The notes below the pieces were generated by a model. It did no database searches. It was not told where the DNA came from and saw only the letters and a program-made list of their open reading frames with translations. Positions 10,824 through 22,800 of a stretch of 64,000 nucleotides of DNA are shown one piece after another; position 1 is the stretch's first letter; each line of letters starts with the position of its first letter. A program made the position numbers and the translations under genes. The DNA comes from Euglena gracilis (taxonomy: Eukaryota; Euglenida; Euglenophyceae; Euglenales): assembly GCA_039621445.1 (NCBI GenBank), contig CP154954.1:33643455-33707454 (forward strand), in the 5' to 3' direction.

Positions 10824-13800
10824 TTATGCCCCGTACTTCTGTTCCACCTTGTCCGCATCTGCAAGGTCATCCACCACCGAGCCAAGCAGACGGATCAAGG
10901 TGTCGGGGGCCGAGGGGGAAGGGCGAGGCGGGGCAGCAGGCAGCGACGTCCAATCCACTTGTGCCGCAGAGGCCTGGGGGATGCAACGGAATAAAACCAG
11001 AGGGAGAAGCGTTGACATTGGACTGGGGGCAGGGAATTTCGTCAGTTCCCAGGGGGTGCAGCCAGCTGGCCCTCACCGGGCAGGGTATCAATTGAGCGGG
11101 GAGGGGGGGCATTCTGGAACCCCCATTCTCCCCTCCGCAAAACCAAATACATTTACCCGCCCCCCCCCCTTGTCGTACGACCGGGTTCCTGCAACCTGTG
11201 ACCGGGGGGTGGTCGTAAATGCGGTTTTTGGGCTGGGCCGCCGGCAACCATGTCTCTCAAACATCTTCTGCCCCATGCCACTCAGGCAGGGTGGCCCAGC
11301 CTGGGCCACCCTGCCCAGCGAGCTCCACACCCCGGGGGGAGGTCAAGAATGGTTGAAAAGGCCATCCTGCGCGAAGGCCAAGGGCTTTCCTTGGGGGGGG
11401 GGGGGGCGGTTCAGCCAGCCAGCACCTCCCAGCTGGGCGGGGGCAGAAGAACTTCCCATCCCAACACAATGAAAATTCATTGGAAAAATGGACGAAAAAA
11501 TGACCATATTTTGCCAAAATGCGTCGGCTTCAGAGGGAAAAGTGATTTCTGGCATCCTTTTGACCATCGCCCATCCATCCAAAATGCCAAAAAATGCGTT
11601 TTGACTTTTTGAATTTTGGCCCTGTTCGATCGGCCACAGGATCGGTCATTGTCCGTCCCTTGGGCCCAAGGGCGGTCCTCAAGGGGCGCTCCTGAAGGGA
11701 AAATGAAAACTTGCCGTCCCTTATCTGGGCTTGCCTTATCTATCCCCAGGCTGCAAGGACTCTGCAGACTCCCCGGGGGGGGTGGCGGGTCCACTGAAAC
11801 AAAATTTGGCCCAGCCCGGCGAAGTGGCAGTGGCTGGACCGAAAATTGCGCCGAAATTTTTTTTGAAAACAAGCGTCAAAAATGGCCAAGAATGACATTT
11901 TTGGGGTGGTTTTTGGGTCTTCCACCTCAAATTTCTGGCTGAAAATGCCAACCCAGCTGGAGGTTATACAGGCTTCTTTTCCCAACCCGGGGAGGGGGCC
12001 AAGGGTGGGGGTGCCTTGTGCCATTGGGGATCCCTGGGGGGGGGGGGGAGGGAGGAAGAACCTCCGATGCAAATCCACATGCCGGCCGACAAAACCAACC
12101 CTTGAAAAACCCTGCGGGTGGGGGGGCCAAGCGAATTTGGCACTTGTGAAAAAGCCGTCTCAAAAATGGCCAAGAATACTTTTTTTTTTTTAAGTGCTCA
12201 CCAAATTTTGCGGCCCAGCTTTGGTTATCAGGGGCAATCGGGGGGGGGCGAGTCCACAAAGGGGGGCCTGCTTGAGAAGCACAAAAGGCAGCCAATCAAA
12301 GGGGGGAAAATTCGTGCGGGCCGTGGAAAAAAAGATTTTGCTTTTCCCTCCCCTTTCTCCCCCAACCTGCCCACCTCTCCCAATTTGCCCCTTTGTTTAT
12401 TTAAAGTCATCAAAATTTTTTCCTGTGAAATAACTGGGAAGGGGTGGGAACACAAAAAAAAAAAGCAGAACTGTGTTTTGCATCATTCTCCTGCCAGTGT
12501 GAGAAATCATTCAAAAAGAAATTCTCAGACAGCCAATGCGGAACTCACCTTCGCCAAAGCAGCTGTTTTCTGCGGCGGGCGGCAGCTGCACTCCTGTTCA
12601 CCACCTGGTTGCACACCCTCCAAGATATATCCTCCACCAATGGATGGGTCAACCTTGCAAAAGGAAAAAAGGAGAGCAGTGCCCAGTGCAAAACACAAAA
12701 ACCAAAACAAAAATTGCTGAAAACAGCTTAGGAATTTGAGAAGGGGCCAGTGAAAAACTCCCCCCTCCCTGGACACTCGGGGGGGGAGTAGAATATGGCT
12801 GCCGGGCGAACTTCCTTAAAACTGTTAAACCAATAACGGGCTTCCCCACGTGAGGAATCGGGGGTGCATTCACTGGTGAACGCCACAGCAACTGTGAATG
12901 GTTCACTGTGTGAACAGAAAAAAAAAAAGGACAATTAATAAAAAGGATTCCAGTCACTGGTGATGTCCTGTGCACCATGATCTGTCACGGTGTGCACAAC
13001 GGGTGCACTGGGATCAGATCGGTTCACGTTTGGTTACGGTGTGCCCTGGGATCAGATTTGGATCCGGTTTGGTTAGTCAGCCGAAGGGGGGGGGTTATAG
13101 GTGGGGGGGGGGGGGGCCCGGTCCGGTTGGGAAAATCTGGACCCCCCCCAAAATGACCCCGAACCCCCCCCACAATGCAAATTTTCCCAATTGGGAAGAA
13201 TTTGGCATTGGGTGATGCAAATGAGGGATCGGGAAGGATGGCCATTTTTTGATGCTGGTCGGTCTCAAAAAAAAAATTGAAATTGAAAAAAAAATCAGTT
13301 ATTGGTGGTCTTGCAGCCAAAAAAATCGTCCCCTGGCGGATTTTCGTTTTAATTTTTCCCCACTAACATGCCTGCTAGCAGACCCCCCCCCCGGGGGGTC
13401 TGCTAGAAATCCCACTAGTCCAGCCCCCCCGGGGGGGGGGGGGGTTGGTTACGGGGTTTGGGTACTGCAATCCCTTAAGCAAAAGCCTGACAGCCACGCT
13501 GCATGGTATTCTATTTCAGAAATTCCCCAAAATTGACCAAAAGGAAAATATTGCAAAATTTACCCCAATTTCAGGTCAAAAGGCCAGAAATTGGGGGTTT
13601 TTGTTTAATGAATTCCCTTTGGCCAATTTTGGGGATTCTTGGAAATAGAATACCATGCAGCATGGCTGAAATCCAAGCTTCATTTCTGCTGAAAGCCCTT
13701 GAGAAGAGCTTTTAATCAAGGGGCAACATGGCAAGTGAAACAGTGGAATTTCGAATTCGCAAACAGGGTCGGAAAATAGGATCGTCGATTTTCGGAGCGT

Positions 13801-16800
13801 TGCGCAGTGTGGCTGAGTTCTGTAAGTACCAAGGGAAAGATCTTGGGGAGAGCGATCGGTTGATATGCCTATGGCCCTGAACTTTGGGATTTGACAAATC
13901 AAGGTGTCAAATTTTGAAATACGATTGCTGAAAACAGGAGCTCCATGCACTATGGATGAATTCTGTTGCCATCTGTCGAAAGCCCTTGAGGAGAGCTTTC
14001 GATTGATGGGTAACATGGCTTCAGAAGTGCAGAATCTACCAATTTTGATCGGTGACAAATTCCGACCAAAATCGCCAAATGGGTATTTGGGGAAGCCGGT
14101 GCCTAGGACGCCGGTTCGGGCTACCACCCGAACCGGCGTCCAAGACACAGTTTTCGATATAGAACCCTGACCCTTGCTGAAGGCAAGCGGGGACCTGAAA
14201 ATACCATTTTCAAGGGAGTTTGCCTGGGTCAGCACGGAAACCAAAAACCCGACCTTCCATGGGGCGGGCAGGCAACCTTTGTCTCAAGAACCAGCTTGTA
14301 ATCTTTCAAGGGGCTTTCCTTGTGAAGCTCTTCCACTTGCTTCCTGATCTCCGCCAAGTCGTTTCCACTTGGCTCCTGCAGAAGGAGGGAAGATCCTTTT
14401 TGAAAATTCGTTTGAAAATTCGGTTTCTTAATCCAAGCTGATACCCTAACACCAACTGCTCAAACCCCAACCCCGACCAGGTTTTGTGCAGTGCTGAGCT
14501 CAGGGAATCGGGGTCTTAAAGACCCCAGTCCAGCCTCCGGCTGGCAAAAAGGCTGCTGGCTGGACCCCCCCCCAGGGGATAGGGAGGGGTCGCTGAGCTC
14601 TTATCCCTTTATGGGTAAGAGCGAAGCTTACCACCGGCGAAACCGCCCCCCTCGACCCCCCCCCTCCCCGCCCCGCCCCACCCCCTCGGGGCCACCAGGA
14701 GAACCGACGGATTATCACCATGATCCCGGCCCCGTTCCCGGAATTTTTTTTTCAGTTGCAAGCGACTGGATTTCTAGTTTCCGAATCACCTGGGTTTGAC
14801 CCCCAACTCCCCGCCAGGCCCGAGTTATTCACGCGCGAAGGGGTCCAAACTGGGTAGGATCGGCCCGCCCCCCCTGGATAAGCCCCCCCCCTGGACTGCC
14901 AAAAAATGTCAAATTTCAAAATATCTCCAAAATGAAGCCAAATCAAAGGAAATGTCCGGAGACCTAATTTGAAGCCCTTGGAACGCCACATCTACCGGTA
15001 TTTTGATTTCCCCCCAACTCCCCGCCCAGCCCGAGATACGGCCGTTTTCGGCGCAGATAGCCGTTTTGTACACTTTTCCCACTGTCCGACTTAGCCGTTT
15101 TCGGGGGGTGGGGGGGTCAAAAAATCGATGTTTTCAAAATTTCTCGAAAATGATGCAAAATCAAAGGAAATGTCCGGAGACCTAAATTGAAGCCCTTGGA
15201 ACGCTCTATCTACTGGGATTTTGGTTTCCCCACAACTCCCCGCCCAGCCCGAGATACGGGCGTTTTTTGGCCAATTTGGGCCGTTTCAGGCCATTTTGTA
15301 CACTTTTCCCTCTGTTCGACTTAGCCGTTTTCAGCCAAAAAACTCGAAAAAAATCGAAAATTTTTTTTGCCCGAAACGATGTTTTTTGGCCTCCCGGACC
15401 CAGAAAAACTGTTTTTGAGCCGAAAACGAGCGTTTTTCAACCCGCCAGCGCCCCGTTTTGGGCCGCCGACCCATTGACTTTGGGTCAAAACCGGGTCAAA
15501 AAAGTCGAAAAAATCGAAAAAAATTTTTGACCAAAACAATGTTTTTGGGCCTCCCGGACCTGGAAAAACTGTTTTCGAGCCGAAAATGAGCGTTTTTCGA
15601 GCCCTGTTTCTGGCACAAAACCTATGGATTTCAGGCAAAAGAGCTCCATGGAGTGGGCCGGTATGTATGGAGGGGTCAATGAAGGGGTGGGTGCGCGCTT
15701 ATTAAGAGCTCAGCACTATTCAAAACCTGGTTCGGGGCTGGAGAGGGCCAGGCTGGGCTGGGTCGATGAAAAAAAAAATCTAAAACATTTTTGCCATTTT
15801 CGACATTTTGATGGGTGGTGCTGGATCAAGGTGATGGGGGGCTGTGAAGGAGGAAGCTGTGATGAAGGGGAAAATGCAGGGATAGGTGAGCTGGGCAGCC
15901 CAGTTGGCAGCCCAGTTGGCAGCCCAGCCTGCAGCCAGCTGGCCGGGCTGGACCCAACTTTATTTCACTCGACCCCCCACGGGGGCGCAAGGCGGTAGAC
16001 TGGGGGGGGGGGGGTAGTGGGTAGTCGGCCGACTACCCAATTGGTCCGCCGACTAGGCCTAGTCGGTAGCTAGTCGGCGAGACAGGGGGGGGGGTAGTGG
16101 GTACCCCCCCTCCCCTTTGTCCAACGACCACCCCTTTATAATGACCACCCCCCGGTCACAGGTTGCAGGTAATGGGGGGCGTACGACCACCCCCCCTGGT
16201 CATCTGCAAAAAAAAATTTTGACGGTTTTACCAAGCGGTAGATTTCCCACCTCCCCCGCTACAGCTGCTATGTTCCGCCCCCCGGCAACGTCAGAGCCAG
16301 ATCCCAAAAAGGTGGTGTTGTTTGCAAAAGCAACACGTGGAATTTGGGGTTTGGCACATGTTTTCAACGGGAACCTTTACCTCACAAAAGATCTGTTCGA
16401 TGGGGATTTTATCCTGAAAATTGTTGTATCGCCGGAAGAAAGGCTTCTATACCGTGCCCGCGGAATAGTGCCTGCCCCGCACCCCTTCGGTGTAGCATTT
16501 ACACAGCAGCAGTCTGGCGCTGTCGTTCATGACACCCCCTCAGGAGCAGCCGCTGTGTTCGGGCTTACCTCCTTTATGATTTTTTTCCGCTTTTCGCTGT
16601 GCGTGAGTCTTTGCCCCCTTTAAAACCTATTTTCTGGGCCCGACGCCTGTCTTGAAATTCTACTGACATTAACGGATTTCAGGCTGAAATTGTTTATGTC
16701 GGTCGATTTCCTTTCAGGCGCCCGTTTATGTCAGTCGATTTCCATTCAGGCGCCCGTTTATGTAAGTCGATTTCCATTCAGGCGCCCGTTTATGAAAGTC

Positions 16801-19800
16801 GATTTCCATTCAGGCGCCCGTTTATGAAAGTCGATTTCCATTCCATTGAAATCTGTTGCTAGTCAGATTGGGAATTTTTAGTGATTTTTTGGACATTTTG
16901 TATTTCCATTTTTTTCGACATTTTTGGTCCTATGGGGTTGTGGAGGAGTTATGGATCAGACAAAAACCAAATTTTGTGGCCAGGTGATCACAGCTGGCTG
17001 AACTTTGGATGGAACAGACGGAAGGACGGTACTTAAGATTATTATTTTCTGGATCTTCAGAAAAAGCATTCGGCATATTTGTCCTGAACCAGTTGTCATC
17101 ACTGGTCATCTAAAAGAAAAGCTTTCGGGTGAGGAGTTATTTGGCAATGTCAACCCTATTTTCTGGGCTCGACGCCTGTATTGCAATTATATTGACATCA
17201 TCGGATTTCGGGCCAAGGCTGTGTTCATAGCAAAAGGCTGTGTTCATGGCTTTGGTCAAAATCTGTGTTTGTAATAAAACGCAGACTCTGGCCTGAGTCT
17301 CTGTTTCGAAACGCTGAGTCTGTTATTCGGCCTGAGTCTGCGTTTCGAAACGCAGACTCAGGTCAGAGTCTGCGTTTAAGAAGCAGTTCTTGATATAGAG
17401 ATTGAAAAAAAGAAAAAAGCATTCCGAAAAAAAAGAGACAAAATGTTGGTCGACATTAACAGGTTTCAGGCTGAAACTGAAAATGTCCCAAAACGGAACA
17501 AAAAGGCATTTAAAAAAGGAAACAAAAGGTTGGTCGATTTCCAAGACATCGGAAACCGTTTATGTCAGTCGATTTCCATTCAGGCGCCCGTTTATGACAG
17601 TCGATTTCCATTCAGGCGCCCGTTTATGTCATCGATTTCCATTCAGGCGCCCGTTTATGAAAGTCGATTTCCATTCAGGCGCCGTTTATGTCAGTCGATT
17701 TCCATTCAGGCGCCCGTTAATGGGCCAAAAACCACTTTTTTGACCATATTTCCGTCCAGGCGGTTCGGTCGAATGAATATCAAGACAGGCGTCGGGCCCA
17801 GACAAAATAGGTTTTAGAAAAATCGACCGACACTAACAGATTCAGCAAGGGCGCCGGGCGGCTCGCTTCGCTCGCTCGCGCCCGGCGCCCCTGCTGAATC
17901 TGTTAGTGTCGGTCGATTTTTGTATAAAAATGACCACCCCCCGGTCACAGGTTGCAGGTGATGGGGGGCGTACGACCGCCCCCCCTGGTCATAGGTTGCA
18001 GGTAAATGGTCGTTGGACAAAGGGAGGGGGGGGGTAGTCGGCCGACTACCCACTCTAATGTACTAACGGGTCAAAACCGCCGACTTTTAAGCCCCCCCCC
18101 ATGAACAAAATCCAATGCAAACTAGTCGGTGGCTAGTCGGCGGTCATAAAAATGGTCTGTGTCGGGCCCAAAACACCCGGAAATGGTCCGGATGGGTCCA
18201 AATAAGTGTCTTACGCCTAAATAAACACCCCCAGATGGAAATCTTTGGTCGGTGGGGGTCGGTGGGCCCTTGATGGGGGTCCGGAGTGGTAAAAAACCAA
18301 TGATGAAACAGGTATTACATGAAAATCCTTTAGAAATGCAAGCATTCTGCATCACGAGAGGCAGAAAACTCCCCCCTCCACCCCAATCCGAGCCTCAAAT
18401 AACAAAATCCCTTCTGTGTTGGCAACATACTCGGGGGCTAAGTCGTTTTTGTGGCTCACTTTGGCATAGGCGGGGGGGGGGGCTCCACCCCCCCACCCCC
18501 CCCCTCAAATAACAAAATCCCTTCTATGTTGGCAATAGACTTGGCTTGATAAGACCTTTTTTGGCAATGTTGGCAATAGACTTGGAGGGATAAGACCTTT
18601 TTTTTGTGCAAATTTTGACTTTTCTTGAAAATTCAATGGTCCGGATGGGTCCAAATAAATGTCTTACGCCTAAATAAACACCCCCAGATGGAAATCTTTC
18701 GTCAGTGGGGGGGTCGGTGGGCCCTTGATGGGAGTCCAAAAAGGTAAAAAACCACTGATGAAACAGGGATTACATGAAAATCCTTTAGGAATGCAAGCAT
18801 TCTGCATCACGAGAGGCAGAAAACTCCCCCCTCCACCCCAATCCAAGCCTCAAATAACAAAATCCCTTCTGTGTTGGCAACATACTCGGGGGCTAAGTCG
18901 TTTTTGTGGCTCACTTTGGCATAGGCGGGGGGGGGGGGCTCCGCCCCCCCCCCGCACCCCCCCCCTCAAATAACAAAATCCCTTCTATGTTGGCAATAGA
19001 CTTGGCCTGATAAGACCTTTTTTGTGCAAATTTTGACTTATATTGAAAATTCAATGGGGAGAGGTGTACTTTTGCCAAAAGTGGCCCAAAATGGACATTT
19101 TCCCCCAATTTTTTTTGCATATTCACCCCCGATTGGGGGGTTCTGGAGCCATTTGGGTGGGTTTTGACTGGTTTTGAGGTGATTTAGACAAAAAAAATTT
19201 CCCAGGGGGGGGCTTAAAAGTCGGCGGTTTTGACCCGTTAGTACATTAGAGTGGGTAGTCGGCCGACTTGTCGGCCGACTGCCCAATTGGTCTGCCGACT
19301 AGTCGGCCGACCAATTAGTCGGCCGACTACCCAATTGATCGGCCGACTACCCACTACCCCCCCCCCCAGTCTACCGTTTGGCACTCCCGGGGGGGGGGGG
19401 GGCTCCCAGCCCGAATTTGGGCTACTGACTGGATTTGAACTGGAAATGACCCAAAATGCATGGTTTTCGAGAACGGGGGCTGGGGGGGGGGGTCAAAAAA
19501 CACTCATTTTCGGCTGGAAAGCAGTTTTTCCAAGTCTGGGAGGCCGGCCAGAAAAGCCTTTCTCGATTTTTTAACTTTTTTTTGTCTGAAATGGTCAAAA
19601 ACAGCGGAGTCGGAAGCCTGCCGCGCTTTTAGGGCCGTTAATCGGCCATATCTCGGGCTATCAGATAGGGCGTTTCAAGGGCTTCCCAATTCAGGTTTCC
19701 TTTAAGGCCTATTTTCTTTGCCCGACGCCTGTCTTGAATTTCCAGACTCAAACGGAATTCAGGCTGAACTTTTTCATGTCAGTCGACTTCCATTCAGGCG

Positions 19801-22800
19801 CGCGTTACACCTAGCGTCTGAAATGTTTGCCACGGTTGGCAAAAACATATGCCCCAACCTGTCAAAATTTTTGCCCAGCGCCCTCAAAAAAAGTTGCCCA
19901 AAGGTCTCGAAAATTTTTGCACTGCACCTGCACTGCGCAATGGAAAAAGATGCACTCCGGTTGAGATTTCAAAGGACAATTGTGCAAAACACCCGATCCA
20001 AGTGCAAAAATTTTCGGAACGGTTTTGGGACAAGGTGCAAAAAATTTGGGATAAAGTGCACAAAAAATGACGGGAAATGCAAAATTGTGCGGTGTGAAAT
20101 GCGAAAAATTCAGGCGTTAGGTGTATTGGGCCAAAAAACACTTTTTGGGTTTCGCTTCAGTCGAATGAAATTCAAGACAGGCGTGCGGGTCCAGACAAAA
20201 TGGGTTTTAGTGAAATCGACCGACACTTACAGATTCAGCAGTCACTGGGCCACTCGCTTCGCTCGATGGCCCAGCGGGGCTCATTGCGGGAAATTGGTGA
20301 TGGATTTTTTGGTGGTCGCTAGCGACTGTTGGTGATGGCCAAACAAACATTGGTGATCGGGGCGACCAGTTGCAAGACCACCAATAATTAGTCCACCTCC
20401 CCTTCTAAAAAACTCTTAAGCCCCCCTTCCAAAAAAAATTCATACAAATGTGAAGGAAAATGACCGGCTTTTGGGACGCCTGGTTCAGGACAGAACCGCG
20501 TCCCTCCCACGGGTTTTCCGGACGCTGGTTCTGTCCTAAAACCCGGGGTTAGGGACGCCGGTTCTGTCCAAAACTGGCGTGCGTTTTGTCATTCCTAAAA
20601 ATGTCATAAAAAGTGCCCCAAAATGGCCCTGAGGTCCTGAGATGACTGTTTTAAGCACGCACCACAATGAATTTGCCATTTGGGAGGGAAAAACCAATTT
20701 TGGTGAAAATTGGCCCTGTTTGGAAATAGAGTAGCTTTCGAATGAGGGGCGCCCACGAGATGAGACTTGGCACCCTGACGTTGCACGCAGCCCGAGATAC
20801 GCCCACGATCGTCGGATCGGCCAGAATCTAAGGCCCCGAGCGAGAAATTTGGTGATGTTCTTTTTGGTGGTCGCTAGCGACCATTTTCTAGCGACTAGTC
20901 GCTAGCGACCATTGGTGATAGGGTCGCTAGCGACTAGTCGCTAGCGACCACCAATTTTAAGTCCACCCCCCCCCTCTAAAAAAGTTTTTAAGCCCCCCCC
21001 CTCCAAAAAAAATTCATTCAAATATGAAAGAAAATGACTCGAAACCCACCCAAATGTCTTCAGAAACCTCCATTCGGGGGTCCATCTGCAAAAACTTTTG
21101 GGTAATATCTTCTTTTTGCGCCAGTTCTGTGAAAGTTGTCTTTGTCCAGGAGATAAGGAGCACGATTCGGCCTTCCTTGCCTTGCACACACAAGGGGATT
21201 TTGTTATTGGAGGGCGGGGGGGGGTCGGGGGGGGGCGGCAGCCCCCCCCGCTAGACGACCAAGGTCCCCGAAGTCGCCTTAGTACTGTTTTGTTTACGGT
21301 GCGCGTGGCATTACCGTGCCCCCCCCCCCTTTATGTACCTCCCCCCGGGAGGCCAAAACCGGGCAGGAGGTACATAATGGGGGGGAGGTACACAATGGGG
21401 GGGGGCAAGTTTTTCTTTGGCGGGACATGGGAGCAGGTGGATGCTACCCCCCCCCATTATGTACCTCCCCCCCCCAGGGGGTACACAATGGGGGGGGTAC
21501 ACAATGGGGGGGGCATGGTACATGCGCGCCTGGCCGTTGGGCCGGTTCCCCCCCGGAGGGGATTTTGTTATGGGGGGGGGGGGGGGGGCAGCCCCCCCCC
21601 CCCGCTAGACGACCAAGGGCGCCGAAGGCGCCTTAGGACTGTTTTGTTTACGGTGCGCGTGGCATTAAATGCGCGCCTGGCCCTTGGGTCGGTTACCCCC
21701 GGAGGGGATCTTGTTATTGGAGGGCGGGGGGGGGTGCGGGGGGGGGGGGGGGGGCGGCAGCCCCCCCCCCCCCCGCTAGACGACCAAGGGCGCCGAAGGC
21801 GCCTTAGGACTGTTTTGTTTACGGGCGCGCCTGGCTTTTGTTTACGGTGCGCGTGGGCCGACTAAGTTCGCATATCGGGGTTCCTTCGGGAGCACAATTT
21901 GGCCCTCCTACTGCAGCCTCCTCCGGGGGACCCCCCCCCCCGCACCCCCACCCGTCCAACTGAACTCCTGGACAAAGACAACTTTCTCAGAACTGGCGCA
22001 AAAAGAACATATTACCCTTTTTTTTGCAAATGGACCCCCGAATGGGGGTTTCTGAAGGCATTTGGGTGGGTTTCGAGTCGTTTTCCTTCATATTTCAATG
22101 AAAAAAATTTGGAGGGGGGGGCTTAAAAAAAATTTTAGAGGGGGGGGGGTGGACTTAAAATTGGTGGTCGGGCCGACTAGTCGGCCCGACCACCAATGGT
22201 CGCTAGGCCATCACCAACAGTCGCTAGCGACCACCAAAAAATCCATCACCAATTTCCCGCAATGAGCCAGAATCTAAGGCGAAACTTGTCGTGATTTTTG
22301 GTGCTGTTTGCTTTAAGATGCTTAATGAACCACACAGAAACAATTTTTCTCTTCGAATATCAGAATTGTGAAATTAGGATTTCCCAGCGACAAGAAACTA
22401 GAGCACTGTGGCCTGCTGCCGCCCCCCCCCCCCCCCATAGCAAAATCCCCTTTTGTCACGGAACAGGCGCGAGAAGAAGATATTAACTCAAGAAAATCGA
22501 CAGAAGATATCTCAAGAAAATGAATCTCTTTTGGAAGTGTCGGTCAGATGCCCCTGGAGTCTATCGCCCCCATTTTCCGTTTTAGCTGCCGACGCGCCTG
22601 GCCCGTGTTCCAGCGCTTTTGTGGTGCTTTTGTGGTCCAAAATTGCCATTTTGGGGGTGCTTTTTTGGTTATTGTTCGCCACTTGACCGCCACCCCCAAA
22701 CAGCAGAGTCAAAAATTTTGGTTAGGGTTAGGGTCAGGGTTAGGTGGCGGTCGAGTTGCGAACAAATACCTGTTCTTTTACCTGCCCCCCCCTTGTCGTA

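Larger units (their letters stand above)
16622..17815. mobile_element. TIR element A with internal 32-bp tandem arrays
   Basis: The ends AAAACCTATTTTCTGGGCCC (continuing GACGCCTGTCTTGA) at 16,622 and the inverse at 17,781-17,815 form about 34-bp imperfect terminal inverted repeats. A third copy of the left end sits inside at 17,155. The element holds two arrays of a 32-bp unit, contains no credible gene and is followed directly by the long hairpin at 17,818. A shorter relative with the same ends lies at 19,704-20,208. Confidence 0.7.

Noticed and set aside
16692-16847. CRISPR array
   Set aside because: The 32-bp units are directly tandem with no spacers, in a eukaryotic context with no cas genes.
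22721-22746. True telomere
   Set aside because: Only about four hexamers, one of them diverged, embedded in repeat DNA with sequence continuing on both sides.
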